From an uncultured Lachnospiraceae bacterium (lineage in GTDB: Bacteria > Bacillota > Clostridia > Lachnospirales > Lachnospiraceae), in NCBI GenBank assembly GCA_958446555.1, contig CAUCWU010000215.1, positions 1 through 5,014 of the forward strand: a DNA stretch of 5,014 nt. Reading direction: 5' to 3'. Positions 1 through 5,014 of the stretch are shown here, in pieces. Made by a program: the position numbers and the translations under genes. Under the pieces are notes generated by a model. The model saw nothing but the letters and a program-made list of their open reading frames with translations. It was not told where the DNA came from and made no database searches. The stretch's first letter is position 1, and every line of letters starts with the position of its first letter.

Positions 1-1289
1 CATCGACGAGTGTGGATGACAATGGATGTGCATTTTCCGCAAACGACATGTATCCGTATGTGAGAAACCCAAGAGTGTTGGGCTTAGGAGAGGTAATGGA
101 TGATCCGGCTGTTATTCATGCAGAGGAGAGCATGTTTGTAAAGATGAATCTCTTTGAGAACAGAACAATTGACGGACATGCACCGTATTTGCCGAACAAG
201 GAGTTGAGCGCGTATAAGATGGCTGGCGTGGATACCGACCATGAAGCGACAACCTTTGAATATGCATTGGAGGAGGTGCGCAGGGGACTGCATGTCCACA
301 TCCGTGAAGGAAGTGCGGCACATAATCTGAAGGATATCGTAGAGGGAATTATACGAACTGGAATTGACACGGAATATTTTTCTTTCTGCACAGATGACAA
401 ACATATTGAAGATATTTTAAGAGATGGTCACATTGACTATAGCGTAAAAATGGCGGTAAAGCTTGGACTTGATCCGATTCGTGCTATTAAAATGGCAACG
501 ATCAATACTGCAAAGTGTTATGGATTAAAGCATTTGGGTGCAATTTCACCGGGATTTCAGGCGGATTTTGTGGTACTTGATAATTTGACAGATTTAAATG
601 TGACAGACGTATTTTATAAAGGAAAACGATTGAACGAGGATGCACCGATTCGTGTGCGTCCTTGCAGCCACGTGTTAAAGCATACCGTTCATCTGGATAA
701 AGTCAAGGCAGAGCGATTTCTTTTGCCAATTTCAAAGAAAAAGACGCATGTGATTGAAATTCATGCAGGACAGATCACGACGACCGATTTGACGATTTCA
801 CTTCCTCCTACATTAAACTTTGAACCATTCGGCGGATATTCAAAAATTGCAGCGGTTGAGCGGCATCACAATACAGGTAAGATCGGCGTTGCCGTGGCAA
901 AAGGGTATGGAATCAGAAATGGCGCGGTGGCATCATCCGTGTCACATGACTCGCACAATATTATTGTAATCGGAGACAATGATGCCGATATGGCGATTGC
1001 AGTCAATGAGATTATACGAACTCAGGGCGGTTATACCGTGGTGGAAAATGGAAAGGTATATGAGACATTAGCGCTGCCGATTATGGGCTTGATGAGCGAT
1101 GCTGGCTTTGAAAATGTGAATGAAGCATTGCAGCGAATGATTAAAAAAGCGCATCAAATGGGTGTGGCTTCGAAGATTGATCCATTTGTAACACTTTCAT
1201 TTCTGGCACTTCCAGTAATTCCAGAGCTTCGGATTACACCGAGAGGAATTTGTAAGATGACAGCAAAAGGCCCCGCTATTTTATCGTAA
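1..1289 (+). CDS. ade: Adenine deaminase, 3' part (N-terminus outside window)
   Basis: This enzyme converts adenine to hypoxanthine and ammonia in the cytoplasm for purine salvage. The frame is open from nucleotide 3 to the TAA at 1287-1289, so about 428 codons are present. Family members are near 570-600 residues, so roughly 150 N-terminal residues, including the metal-binding HxH of the amidohydrolase barrel, lie upstream. Visible barrel motifs are GLGEVMD (81-101, acidic metal-ligand region), DGHAP (171-185), DHEAT (237-251), IREGSAA (303-323) and FCTDDKH (384-404, catalytic Asp region). The C-terminal domain typical of AdeC follows, with FGGYSKIA, AVERHH (from 852) and VASSVSHDSHN (about 927-959). 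The GTG at 12 is an internal Val codon, not a start. The last 14 residues after the ITPRG motif look less conserved than the rest, but no frameshift is demonstrable. Family assignment is secure; the physiological substrate is taken from the family. Confidence 0.96.
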   Translation, partial: STSVDDNGCAFSANDMYPYVRNPRVLGLGEVMDDPAVIHAEESMFVKMNLFENRTIDGHAPYLPNKELSAYKMAGVDTDHEATTFEYALEEVRRGLHVHIREGSAAHNLKDIVEGIIRTGIDTEYFSFCTDDKHIEDILRDGHIDYSVKMAVKLGLDPIRAIKMATINTAKCYGLKHLGAISPGFQADFVVLDNLTDLNVTDVFYKGKRLNEDAPIRVRPCSHVLKHTVHLDKVKAERFLLPISKKKTHVIEIHAGQITTTDLTISLPPTLNFEPFGGYSKIAAVERHHNTGKIGVAVAKGYGIRNGAVASSVSHDSHNIIVIGDNDADMAIAVNEIIRTQGGYTVVENGKVYETLALPIMGLMSDAGFENVNEALQRMIKKAHQMGVASKIDPFVTLSFLALPVIPELRITPRGICKMTAKGPAILS

Positions 1290-1332
1290 GCTGAGCAGAA
1301 CGAATATCCCAATGGAACAGAACTGGTAACGG

Positions 1333-1339
1333 AAAGGAG
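1333..1339 (+). promoter_or_regulatory. Ribosome binding site of the methyltransferase gene
   Basis: AAAGGAG lies 8 bases before the ATG at 1348 and fixes that start. The rest of the 58-base spacer after the adenine deaminase stop shows no hairpin terminator and no clear -35/-10 pair, so co-transcription with the upstream gene is plausible. Confidence 0.85.
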
Positions 1340-1347
1340 CATCATAT

Positions 1348-1950
1348 ATGAATAAAAAAATATGGGATTTGTATGCACCGATTTATGAGAAGGCAATGCG
1401 TATGGATCAGAAATATTATGCGTATATGTATAAGCGCATTTCAAGACGAGTAGTGGATAAAGAAGTGTTGGAAATTGCAACTGGTCCGGGACTTTTGGCG
1501 AAGCATGTAGCGCAGGTATCGAAGCGAATGATCGCGACGGATTACTCAGAAGGGATGATTTGCGAGGCATTAAAGGGAAACTATCCCAAACAGCTGAAAT
1601 TTGAAGTGGCAGATGCGACGTGTCTGCCGTATGAGAACAACTCATTTGATGTGGTCATAATTGCCAATGCGCTCCATGTGATGCCAGAACCGCAAAAGGC
1701 GCTGAAAGAAATTGATCGTGTGCTCAAAGATGGAGGCTTGCTGATTGCACCGAATTTTGTGGGACATAAGAAGGGTGTTATCAGCCGCATTTGGTCAGGA
1801 ATTTTGAAAATTGCAGGAATTCGCTTTGAACATCAATGGACATCAGAGGAATATCTTCGATGGTTGGAATTTCATGGTTGGCGTGTGCGGTTTTCAAAAG
1901 AGTTGGGAGCGCGCATTCCGCTTGTGTATACAGAATGTGTACGGAAGTAA
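1348..1950 (+). CDS. Class I SAM-dependent methyltransferase (UbiE/Methyltransf_11 type)
   Basis: This is a 200-residue Rossmann-fold methyltransferase that should transfer a methyl group from S-adenosylmethionine to an unknown small molecule in the cytoplasm. Motif I is at residues 40-55 (VLEIATGPGLLAKHVA, the glycine-rich SAM loop). The acidic residue that binds the SAM ribose is probably D65 in ATDYSEGM. FEVADATCLP (85-94) contacts the adenine, SFDVVIIANALHVMPEP (99-115) is motif II/post-II, and LKDGGLLIAPNF (126-137) is motif III. The C-terminal 60 residues carry a hydrophobic/amphipathic stretch (about 144-160) and a helix-strand unit, probably the substrate cap. Length is normal for a compact member and nothing is truncated. 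No feature picks out a substrate; UbiE-like quinone methylation is unlikely in an anaerobic Clostridia-type host. The gene precedes the ATC hydrolase-like gene and may share its transcript. Confidence 0.93.
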   Translation: MNKKIWDLYAPIYEKAMRMDQKYYAYMYKRISRRVVDKEVLEIATGPGLLAKHVAQVSKRMIATDYSEGMICEALKGNYPKQLKFEVADATCLPYENNSFDVVIIANALHVMPEPQKALKEIDRVLKDGGLLIAPNFVGHKKGVISRIWSGILKIAGIRFEHQWTSEEYLRWLEFHGWRVRFSKELGARIPLVYTECVRK

Positions 1951-1968
1951 TATGTGAAAGTAATATGT
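1945..1968 (+). repeat. 11-bp direct repeat across the methyltransferase stop codon
   Basis: AAGTAATATGT occurs at 1945-1955 and again at 1958-1968, a period of 13 bases. The first copy contains the TAA stop of the methyltransferase. Further TATGT/TATAGATAATAATAAG sequence continues to about 1988, making the whole spacer very AT-rich. It looks like a small slippage duplication; no function is evident. Confidence 0.7.
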
Positions 1969-2014
1969 ATATGTATAGATAATAATAAGCATAAAGAATG
2001 TGTGAACGCATAGG

Positions 2015-2021
2015 AAAGGAG
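2015..2021 (+). promoter_or_regulatory. Ribosome binding site of the ATC hydrolase-like gene
   Basis: AAAGGAG ends 10 bases before the ATG at 2032 and 13 bases before the second ATG at 2035. The tandem ATGs make the start uncertain by one residue; the spacing favours 2032. Confidence 0.8.
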
Positions 2022-2031
2022 AACAAAAATT

Positions 2032-2676
2032 ATGATGGAATATACCAACAAATATTGGAACATGCTTATGCCGTTTATCAAAAAGAGCTTAAATAAGCGC
2101 TATGGAAAAGCATATACGAAAGCGTTGATTCCAAAAGCAGATGCAGAATATCGAGATATGTTAAATCGCTCAGATGATATTGGAAGGGACAATCCGATGG
2201 CGTCCAACACGTATGAATGTCTGGTCTTCTTGGCAATATGGAAAGCTGCTGATGGAAAAATTTCAGTAGAAGATCTGCGTGCGATTTCAAAAGATGTGCT
2301 GTCCGCTCCGATCATGAAGGTAATGGGCATTTTGATCAATGCCAATAAGGCGAGCGGTATAAAACGAATTCAAAAAATGATGGAAAGAGATGCGAAGTGG
2401 CTGGACGAGCATCCGCAGTATAAAAAATATTCGTGGGATTTCCATTTCGATGAAAAGAAACACAAGGATGGCTTCTACTATTATTTTACACAGTGTCCAT
2501 TGAATACATTTGCAAGAAGAGAGGGCTATCTGGAGGTATTGCCGGTTATGTGCGATATTGACCATATAACAGCTTCCCTGATGCATGCAAAATTAAATAG
2601 AAAATACACATTGGCAAGCGGCGGAAAGGTTTGTGATTATTGGTTTGTCGGTGATAAGATGAAAAATCCAAAATAA
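2032..2676 (+). CDS. L-2-amino-thiazoline-4-carboxylate hydrolase family protein
   Basis: This 214-residue protein resembles the ATC hydrolase family (Pfam ATC_hydrolase). Its founding Pseudomonas enzyme opens the ring of L-2-amino-thiazoline-4-carboxylate on the way to L-cysteine. Most members in anaerobic Firmicutes have no tested substrate. The N-terminal half is helical (residues 5-125), with a hydrophobic helix around ASNTYECLVFLAIWKA (57-72). The C-terminal half carries the family-like pattern: WDFHF (135-139), an aromatic run then QCPL with C155, VMCDIDH with C174 and D175/D177, and TLASGGKVCDYWF (193-205) with C201. These Cys, Asp and His residues are candidates for the active site. 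Length fits the family, there is no signal peptide, and the protein should be cytoplasmic. It follows the methyltransferase by 81 bases. Family assignment is from pattern recognition; the reaction in this organism is unknown. Confidence 0.82.
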   Translation: MMEYTNKYWNMLMPFIKKSLNKRYGKAYTKALIPKADAEYRDMLNRSDDIGRDNPMASNTYECLVFLAIWKAADGKISVEDLRAISKDVLSAPIMKVMGILINANKASGIKRIQKMMERDAKWLDEHPQYKKYSWDFHFDEKKHKDGFYYYFTQCPLNTFARREGYLEVLPVMCDIDHITASLMHAKLNRKYTLASGGKVCDYWFVGDKMKNPK

Positions 2677-2680
2677 AAAT

Positions 2681-2750
2681 TAAAGTAAAATGAAGTAAGG
2701 CAAAAGAAAGTGAAACAAAGTAAGTAAAATAAGGTAAAGTAAGGTAAACG
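2681..2750. repeat. Degenerate purine-rich pentamer repeat
   Basis: About 70 bases are built from drifting five-base units such as AAAGT, GAAGT, AAGTA and AGGTA, with only three C residues on the + strand. It starts just after the ATC hydrolase-like stop (2674-2676) and ends where the dehydrogenase remnant begins. No terminator hairpin or clear promoter is visible in it. It resembles a decayed microsatellite; phased A-tracts could make it bend. Confidence 0.65.
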
Positions 2751-2756
2751 TTCAAT

Positions 2757-2996
2757 ATGATTAAGGAATATGGGATCAAAGATTGGAATTCATTTATTCA
2801 GACGATTAATGGTTTGACATGGTCTCTTGCAAGAGAACTTGGACCAAGCAATATCCGTGTAAATGCAGTTGCACCTGGTATCACAAAAACTGATATGGTT
2901 GCCGCTTTACCAGAGCAGGTGATTGCACCATTGATTAAGATGATTCCGCATAATATTTTAGCCGCTGGGATAGTCCTGGCGGCTAATTTTGTTTAA
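2757..2996 (+). pseudogene. Remnant of a FabG-like short-chain dehydrogenase/reductase
   Basis: The open frame encodes 79 residues against about 250 for intact short-chain dehydrogenases. NGLTWSLARELG, NIRVNAVAPGITKTDM and VAALPEQVIAPLIKMIP are classic family sequence from the helix after the catalytic Tyr/Lys to the substrate loop. The opening MIKEYG resembles the stretch just after the catalytic Ser. Between YG and INGL only 10 residues remain, where I would expect about 13, and they contain no YxxxK motif. A second frame (2770-2793, reading MGSKIGIH) also looks like family sequence there, suggesting a small deletion with frame shifts. The NAD(P)-binding N-terminal half is absent, and after MIP the frame runs into the terminator hairpin instead of the usual GxxxEPEDIA segment. 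There is no ribosome site at the first ATG. It is almost certainly non-functional; the ancestral substrate cannot be told. Confidence 0.88.
2958..2994 (+). terminator. Intrinsic terminator
   Basis: TTAGCCGC (2958-2965) pairs perfectly with GCGGCTAA (2979-2986). The stem continues inward through two G-U pairs and three Watson-Crick pairs to a TAG triloop, for 13 pairs in all. TTTTGTTT (2987-2994) follows directly. It sits inside the last codons of the dehydrogenase remnant and would stop transcription from the left-hand genes before the promoter at 3018. Confidence 0.85.
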
Positions 2997-3017
2997 CAAA
3001 AATGAAAATATAGTACA

Positions 3018-3046
3018 TTGAATAAATTTGATCTCTGGAATATACT
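3018..3046 (+). promoter_or_regulatory. Sigma-A-type promoter for the glycohydrolase/GH3 unit
   Basis: TTGAAT (3018-3023, 4 of 6 to TTGACA) and TATACT (3041-3046, 5 of 6 to TATAAT) are separated by exactly 17 bases. AT-rich sequence lies upstream and the terminator ends 23 bases before it. Transcription would start near 3052, leaving a leader of about 60 bases. This is read from consensus only. Confidence 0.6.
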
Positions 3047-3065
3047 TACAGCAGAATACTTGTAA
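3046..3065. promoter_or_regulatory. Possible operator at the predicted transcription start
   Basis: TTACA (3046-3050) and TGTAA (3061-3065) form an inverted repeat with a 10-base spacer. It overlaps the end of the -10 box and the expected start site, where a repressor would act. The half-sites are short and could occur by chance in AT-rich DNA. Confidence 0.25.
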
Positions 3066-3100
3066 AAATGCAGATAAAAGTCAGTTAAAATCAATAATAT

Positions 3101-3108
3101 AAGGAGGG
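3101..3108 (+). promoter_or_regulatory. Strong ribosome binding site of the glycohydrolase gene
   Basis: AAGGAGGG is close to a perfect anti-Shine-Dalgarno match and ends 6 bases before the ATG at 3115, which fixes the start. It is the strongest such site in the window. Confidence 0.88.
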
Positions 3109-3114
3109 CGTAAA

Positions 3115-4035
3115 ATGATTTTAAAGTTAAATGAGCTGCGTGACAAGCTGGCTGGATGTTGGACCGGAAAAAATGTAGGAGGTGTGCTTGGAGCACCGTT
3201 TGAGTGCAAGCGAATGATTCCAAATGTAGATTTTTATGTGCAGGATCTTACTCAGGGACCGCCGGCAAATGATGACCTAGATTTACAGATTGTGTGGCTG
3301 GCTGCTGTTGAGCGGTATGGAAGAAATGTAAATGCGTCAATTCTTGGAGAATATTGGCTGTCCTTTGTTATTCCAAACTGGGTTGAGTATGGAACCGGGA
3401 AAACAAATCTTCGTGCAGGTTTAGTTCCGCCATTGAGTGGTGATGTAGATAATACTTATAAGAATAGCAATGGCTGCTGGATTCGTTCAGAGCTGTGGGC
3501 TTGTCTTGCACCGGGACATCCTGAAATAGCAACGCGCTATGCATTTGAGGATGCAATTGTAGATCATGCTGATGAGGGAATGTATGCAGAAATTTTTACA
3601 TCAGCAATACAAAGTGCAGCTTTTGTAGAGAGTGATAGCGAGAAGCTTGTTGAAATAGGTCTTTCTTATATTCCAGAGAACTGTATGACTGCACAGGCAA
3701 TACGAAAGGCAGTTGACTGCTATCATTCGGGAGTTGATTTCATTGAGGCTAGAAAACTGATTCATAATGCAGCACCTGGAACTTTTGGCATTCAGGGAAT
3801 CGCGATTAGTGAAATTCCGACAGAGAATAATGAAGGAATGGAATTGGGTGCAGCTGGTTTTGACGCACCGGAGAATGTGGCATTTGTTGTGCTCGGTCTT
3901 TTGTATGGAGAAGGCGATTTTGGAAAGAGTCTTATTTTGGCAAATAATTGCGGTGAGGATACTGACTGTACGTGTGCAACGTTAGGCGCACTTTTAGGTA
4001 TCATGAATGGAGCATCGAAACTTCCAAAAAGATAG
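3115..4035 (+). CDS. ADP-ribosylglycohydrolase family protein, catalytic part ending at an in-frame TAG
   Basis: The 306 residues before the TAG make up nearly all of an ADP-ribosylglycohydrolase (DraG/ARH-like) all-helical domain. Characterised members cleave N- or O-glycosidic bonds to ADP-ribose using two metal ions. Visible motifs are the N-terminal helix AGCWTGKNVGGVLGAPFE (13-30), NDDLDLQIVWL (52-62) at the first acidic metal-ligand position, GCWIRSELWACLAPG (120-134), ENVAFVVLGLLYG (253-265) and NCGEDTDCTCATLGALLG (278-295) with D282 and D284 as metal ligands. The first acidic motif is NDDLD rather than the TDDT-type of DraG, as in a divergent branch. There is no signal peptide. Translation stops at TAG (4033-4035), while matching sequence continues in the same frame to 4668, so this is the front of a split 517-codon gene. 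The GH3 gene follows, hinting at glycoside metabolism rather than protein ADP-ribosylation; that is an inference. Confidence 0.88.
   Translation: MILKLNELRDKLAGCWTGKNVGGVLGAPFECKRMIPNVDFYVQDLTQGPPANDDLDLQIVWLAAVERYGRNVNASILGEYWLSFVIPNWVEYGTGKTNLRAGLVPPLSGDVDNTYKNSNGCWIRSELWACLAPGHPEIATRYAFEDAIVDHADEGMYAEIFTSAIQSAAFVESDSEKLVEIGLSYIPENCMTAQAIRKAVDCYHSGVDFIEARKLIHNAAPGTFGIQGIAISEIPTENNEGMELGAAGFDAPENVAFVVLGLLYGEGDFGKSLILANNCGEDTDCTCATLGALLGIMNGASKLPKR
4033..4035 (+). other. In-frame TAG interrupting the glycohydrolase gene
   Basis: Upstream codons read ASKLPKR and downstream codons read TDPLNDKIVT without any change of frame. Related proteins commonly have a Trp in this LPxxW-(T/I)-(D/K)-P linker, so a single G-to-A change in TGG would produce the stop. 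The other five complete reading frames that end in the window, including the dehydrogenase remnant, all use TAA. Confidence 0.85.
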
Positions 4036-4065
4036 ACAGATCCGCTGAATGATAAAATTGTTACG

Positions 4066-4668
4066 ATGTGTATAAATAAAACAGGTGGCGGCATTTGGGT
4101 GCCAGAAACGGCAACTCAGCTTGCAGAGCGTATTTTGAGAGATATTCCAGGATTTCTTGGACAGGATCTTTGCGATGTATTTGCAGAGGGCGGTATGAAA
4201 ATTGAGTGTTGCGAAAGAGAAGCACTGTTTTGCAAGAAAATAGATGACTATCTTCCATATATTAATTTAAGCGGCAGAATGTATGAGACACCTTTAAATG
4301 AGCTTTGTGCGCAGCCATATGTAGCTAGATATAAATTTACCGCATTTCAGGTTTTGATTGATTATGAGGGATCAGCTTTCTTTAAAAAAGGAGAAAATCG
4401 AAAATTTAAAGTAAAAGTGATCAACTCGAATACAATGAGAGAACAGCAGTGGGTTAAAATAAAGCTGTATTTGCCAGATGGTGTCACAGCAGTGGGTGTA
4501 TCAGAAGTGGAAATGCCACTAAATAATCTTTATCTTTCTTGTGCGGAAAAGGAATTCGAGTTAAATACAGAATCATTTATGTCTGGAAGGATGGAGCTGA
4601 TTGTAGATGTATCACTTAATGGAAGGCATTCAAGTGGACCTGTAAAAATGGTATTGCTTGGTCAGTAA
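4066..4668 (+). CDS. C-terminal part of the split ADP-ribosylglycohydrolase family protein
   Basis: This section is in the same frame as the 3115 gene and is really its continuation; ten more codons (4036-4065) lie between the TAG and the first ATG. Its first 35 or so residues (INKTGGGIWVPETATQLAER and onward) look like the closing helix and linker of the glycohydrolase domain. From about residue 95 to the end the pattern alternates polar and hydrophobic residues, as in FKVKVINS, WVKIKLYLPDG, KEFELN and RMELIVDVSLNG. That fits a beta-sandwich domain of a carbohydrate-binding or structural type. No Shine-Dalgarno sequence precedes the ATG at 4066, so independent translation is doubtful. No catalytic motif is visible in this part alone. 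It ends with TAA, 40 bases before the GH3 start. I treat it as part of a broken or misread gene rather than a separate one. Confidence 0.75.
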   Translation: MCINKTGGGIWVPETATQLAERILRDIPGFLGQDLCDVFAEGGMKIECCEREALFCKKIDDYLPYINLSGRMYETPLNELCAQPYVARYKFTAFQVLIDYEGSAFFKKGENRKFKVKVINSNTMREQQWVKIKLYLPDGVTAVGVSEVEMPLNNLYLSCAEKEFELNTESFMSGRMELIVDVSLNGRHSSGPVKMVLLGQ

Positions 4669-4691
4669 GTGCAATGTTGGTTAAAGCAACA

Positions 4692-4698
4692 AAAGGAG
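4692..4698 (+). promoter_or_regulatory. Ribosome binding site of the GH3 gene
   Basis: AAAGGAG ends 10 bases before the ATG at 4709. The 40-base spacer after the upstream stop has no T-tailed terminator or promoter, so this gene probably shares the transcript starting near 3052. Confidence 0.82.
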
Positions 4699-4708
4699 TC
4701 GTAAAAAC

Positions 4709-5014
4709 ATGGAAGAAAAAAACAGAAAAAATCCATTTTGGAATGCTAAGCTTACGAGTGAAGAGAGATTAGACTGGCTTTTAGCCAATATGACACTGGA
4801 AGAAAAGATAACATGTATGGCTTCAACTATGCCTGAGCTGCCGCGTTTTGGAATTGATATGAGTTATGTGGGTGGTGAGGCTGCTCACGGTGTTGAGGCT
4901 CGAAATGATCAGAATGGGCGAAATATACCTGAGCCAACTACTTCATTTCCACAGCCAATTGGCATGAGTGCCAGCTGGGATACAGAGATTATAAAGAAGG
5001 CGGGAGAAGTCACT
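4709..5014 (+). CDS. Glycoside hydrolase family 3 protein, N-terminal part (runs off the window)
   Basis: The 102 codons present open a GH3 beta-glycosidase-type enzyme, which removes non-reducing-end sugars such as glucose, xylose or N-acetylglucosamine by a retaining mechanism. ANMTLEEKI (26-34) is the typical first helix, LPRFGID (44-50) leads into the barrel, and GEAAHGVEAR (56-65) corresponds to the family's NEALHGV-type substrate loop. TSFPQPIGMSASWD (78-91) matches the FPQ-IG-AA-WD motif. The nucleophile Asp and the acid/base domain lie beyond the window, so substrate and completeness cannot be judged. The N-terminus is charged (MEEKNRKN) with no signal peptide, pointing to a cytoplasmic enzyme acting on an imported oligosaccharide or glycoside. 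The start is fixed by AAAGGAG. Confidence 0.92.
   Translation, partial: MEEKNRKNPFWNAKLTSEERLDWLLANMTLEEKITCMASTMPELPRFGIDMSYVGGEAAHGVEARNDQNGRNIPEPTTSFPQPIGMSASWDTEIIKKAGEVT

Noticed and set aside
1240..1347. Frameshift at the end of adenine deaminase
   Set aside because: The last residues look atypical, but neither alternative frame gives a better family ending and the total length is reasonable.
1154..1645. A 163-codon open frame on the minus strand
   Set aside because: It overlaps the end of adenine deaminase and much of the methyltransferase, both clear genes, and its translation shows no recognisable motif.
2681..2750. CRISPR-like or transposon-end repeat
   Set aside because: The units are five bases long and degenerate, with no spacers, inverted ends or transposase.
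1781..2779. Several minus-strand open frames of 69-99 codons
   Set aside because: They lie antisense to well-supported genes or AT-rich spacers, are low-complexity and have no family resemblance.
3767..3985. A 72-codon + strand frame inside the glycohydrolase gene
   Set aside because: It is a shifted reading of a conserved family region and has no separate ribosome site.
4033..4035. TAG as a pyrrolysine codon
   Set aside because: Pyrrolysine is known mainly in methylamine methyltransferases and a few other proteins. Nothing here encodes Pyl machinery, and a Trp-to-stop change is simpler.
4675..4691. Small hairpin TGTTG / CAACA before the GH3 ribosome site
   Set aside because: It has a five-pair stem with a seven-base loop and no T-run, too weak to be called a terminator or riboswitch.

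Overview
The window looks like a chromosomal piece of a low-to-moderate GC Firmicute, most likely a gut Lachnospiraceae or other Clostridia. The reasons are strong AAAGGAG/AAGGAGG ribosome sites, AT-rich spacers, nearly universal TAA stops and the protein families present. This placement is an inference from style and gene content, not from a database match. Every supported gene is on the + strand.

Left part (1-2676). The window opens inside a purine-salvage gene, adenine deaminase, with its N-terminal part missing. A small class I SAM-dependent methyltransferase follows (1348-1950). Next is a 214-residue protein that resembles the L-2-amino-thiazoline-4-carboxylate (ATC) hydrolase family (2032-2676). 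Gaps are 58 and 81 bases, each gene has its own ribosome site, and no terminator is visible between them, so they may be co-transcribed. An 11-bp direct repeat straddles the methyltransferase stop codon.

Middle (2677-3114). This is a scar-like region. A purine-rich, loosely pentameric repeat (about 2681-2750) runs into a short remnant of a FabG-like short-chain dehydrogenase (2757-2996). The remnant has lost its NAD(P)-binding half, its catalytic YxxxK segment and its C-terminus. A convincing intrinsic terminator (2958-2994) lies inside the remnant's last codons. A good sigma-A-type promoter (3018-3046) follows, so the terminator and promoter mark a transcription-unit boundary.

Right part (3115-5014). 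This is a two-gene unit: an ADP-ribosylglycohydrolase-fold protein with a C-terminal beta-rich extension, then the first 102 codons of a glycoside hydrolase family 3 (GH3) enzyme that leaves the window. The first gene is split by an in-frame TAG at 4033-4035, where a Trp codon (TGG) would fit the local motif. Reading through it gives one 517-codon frame ending in TAA at 4668. The pair suggests intracellular breakdown of a glycoside or N-glycoside. The TAG means the first enzyme is a pseudogene, a truncated but folded catalytic domain, a sequencing error or, less likely, a suppressed codon.

I saw no tRNA, rRNA, CRISPR array, insertion sequence or phage gene. The most notable points are the in-frame TAG, the decayed dehydrogenase with its terminator, and the glycohydrolase/GH3 pairing. 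I do not see a clearly new biological system.
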